Source of the DNA: Helicobacteraceae bacterium
Lineage (GTDB): Bacteria; Campylobacterota; Campylobacteria; Campylobacterales; SZUA-545
DNA: 5,553 nt
Assembly (NCBI GenBank): GCA_031282285.1
Contig: JAITEA010000189.1
Location: forward strand, 1 to 5,553
Direction of reading: 5' to 3'
In this document: piece after piece, positions 5,032 through 5,553 of the stretch
How positions within the stretch are numbered: the stretch's first letter is position 1
Layout of the letters: each line of letters opens with the position of its first letter
Program-made: the position numbers and the translations under genes
The notes under the pieces: model-generated
What the model was told of the DNA's origin: nothing
Databases searched by the model: none
Seen by the model: only the letters and a program-made list of their open reading frames with translations

Positions 5032-5387
5032 CCGGCATAGCGATAACGGCGGAAGCCGCTTACAATAGCGGCGGCGGCGAAGCGTTTTTGATTAAATTAT
5101 GCTCGGATTTTTTCGAGTTAAATATCTGGATTGACGCGGGCGACATTGAGGGGCTAAAAGATATCGGCGCGAGGAAAATCAAATATTATCAAGCGGGCAA
5201 ATCCGCAAATAGCGCCGTACATTGGGTTCTGGAAGCGCAGACGGCGTATATACTAATCGGCGACGATCAAGAAGCGTGGGATATAGCGCTGAGCGTCGAT
5301 ATTGGTTTTATAAAACGGCTTATCCGCGTCTTAGACAAAGCCGTAAAAGCACGCCAAAAAACCGCGATCTCCGCGCCTCACCCATAA
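5028..5387 (+). CDS. Hypothetical protein, immunity-like, apparently started at AUA
   Basis: I cannot name the family. From the AUA at 5028 the product has 119 residues; from TTG at 5088 it would have 99. The N-terminal part (IAITAEAAYNSGGGEAFLIK, then LCSDFFELNIWIDAGDIEGL) reads as continuous strand-forming protein sequence through the TTG, which favours the longer form. Further along, KIKYYQAGKSANSAVHWVLE and AYILIGDDQEAWDIALSV are followed by a terminal helix (IKRLIRVLDKAVKARQK). The small size, the aromatic and acidic composition with a predicted alpha/beta fold, the lack of a signal peptide, and the position right after a SUKH gene resemble unnamed immunity proteins beside toxin genes. 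That is inference. It overlaps the SUKH stop by two bases and is probably translated with it. If start codons are limited to ATG, GTG and TTG, the gene should be taken as 5088-5387. Confidence 0.65.
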   Translation: MTGIAITAEAAYNSGGGEAFLIKLCSDFFELNIWIDAGDIEGLKDIGARKIKYYQAGKSANSAVHWVLEAQTAYILIGDDQEAWDIALSVDIGFIKRLIRVLDKAVKARQKTAISAPHP

Positions 5388-5449
5388 CGCTTCAATAAGA
5401 CGGCTCTTGCAAAAGGAAGCGGTCGCGGGCGGGAAACCCTTCTGAAACT

Positions 5450-5553
5450 TTGAGCTATAATTATCGTCGGCTTTACGGTCAAAATCTTATTGAAACGGTT
5501 AAACATTTGCAACCAAAAGAGTTTATCTTAAGCGAGATCGCGGCGCACCAAGC
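5450..5553 (+). CDS. Possible start of a further gene, cut by the right edge
   Basis: A frame opening with TTG at 5450 stays open to the end of the window, giving 34 codons (begins SYNYRRLYGQNLIETVKHLQ after the start). The composition looks protein-like, with hydrophobic positions spaced as in a helix (NLIETVKHLQPKEFILSEIA has a conventional amphipathic pattern). No family is recognised. There is no clear ribosome binding site, and the TTG sits directly beside a TATAAT at 5456-5461 that could instead be a -10 box. The frame is open upstream from 5399, so the true start is uncertain and a gene fragment is also possible. The 62 bases between 5388 and 5449 show no other gene and no intrinsic terminator. 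Confidence 0.3.
   Translation, partial: MSYNYRRLYGQNLIETVKHLQPKEFILSEIAAHQ

Noticed and set aside
5055..5089. Hairpin GCCGCT-TACAAT-AGCGGC followed by TTTTT, as an intrinsic terminator
   Set aside because: The T run is 12 bases past the stem instead of adjacent, the stem has only six pairs, and the region reads as coding in the frame from the AUA.
5456..5461. TATAAT as a promoter for a gene to the right
   Set aside because: The hexamer is perfect, but no convincing -35 lies 16-18 bases upstream and no conventional ATG start follows before the window ends; kept only as a remark.
1..5553. CRISPR arrays, tRNA or rRNA genes, insertion sequences
   Set aside because: I saw no regularly spaced repeats, no cloverleaf-like GGTTCGAATCC-type segment, no transposase frame and no terminal inverted repeats.

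Overview
The window looks like a chromosomal flagellar region of a Campylobacterota bacterium. The evidence is the order flaG-fliD-fliS-small coiled-coil gene and, divergent from it, small gene-rsmD-flgI; as I recall, the latter order also occurs in Campylobacter jejuni. The base composition does not fit a typical member of that phylum: by eye it is around or above half G+C, rich in GATC, and carries many copies of GCGATCGC, the octamer known as HIP1 in cyanobacteria. A lesser-known GC-rich Campylobacterota lineage is my best guess; genus and family cannot be told.

Left part, minus strand (1-1681): a degenerate receiver-like protein of unknown function, rsmD (16S rRNA G966 methyltransferase) and flgI (flagellar P-ring protein, cut by the left edge) run leftward. 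The first two overlap by four bases (ATGA). flgI lies 33 bases after rsmD and has its own sigma-54-like promoter inside the rsmD stop region.

Middle (1640-4599): a divergent intergenic region holds a likely sigma-70 promoter facing left, a sigma-28-like promoter facing right, and a GC-rich inverted repeat in the flaG leader. Rightward follow flaG, fliD (filament cap), fliS (flagellin chaperone) and a small coiled-coil gene in the position of fliT. A second sigma-54-like promoter sits in the 3' end of flaG, just ahead of fliD. The sigma-54 and sigma-28 signals fit the usual two-tier flagellar hierarchy.

Right part (4603-5553): three bases after the fliT-like gene comes a SUKH (SMI1/KNR4) family gene with a TTG start. 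Next is a 119-residue protein that appears to start at an AUA codon overlapping the SUKH stop and preceded by a strong ribosome binding site. Both look like immunity-type genes of polymorphic toxin systems, but no toxin is in the window. The SUKH gene uses ATA for isoleucine far more than the flagellar genes, which suggests transfer. The last 160 bases hold a weakly supported start of another reading frame that leaves the window.
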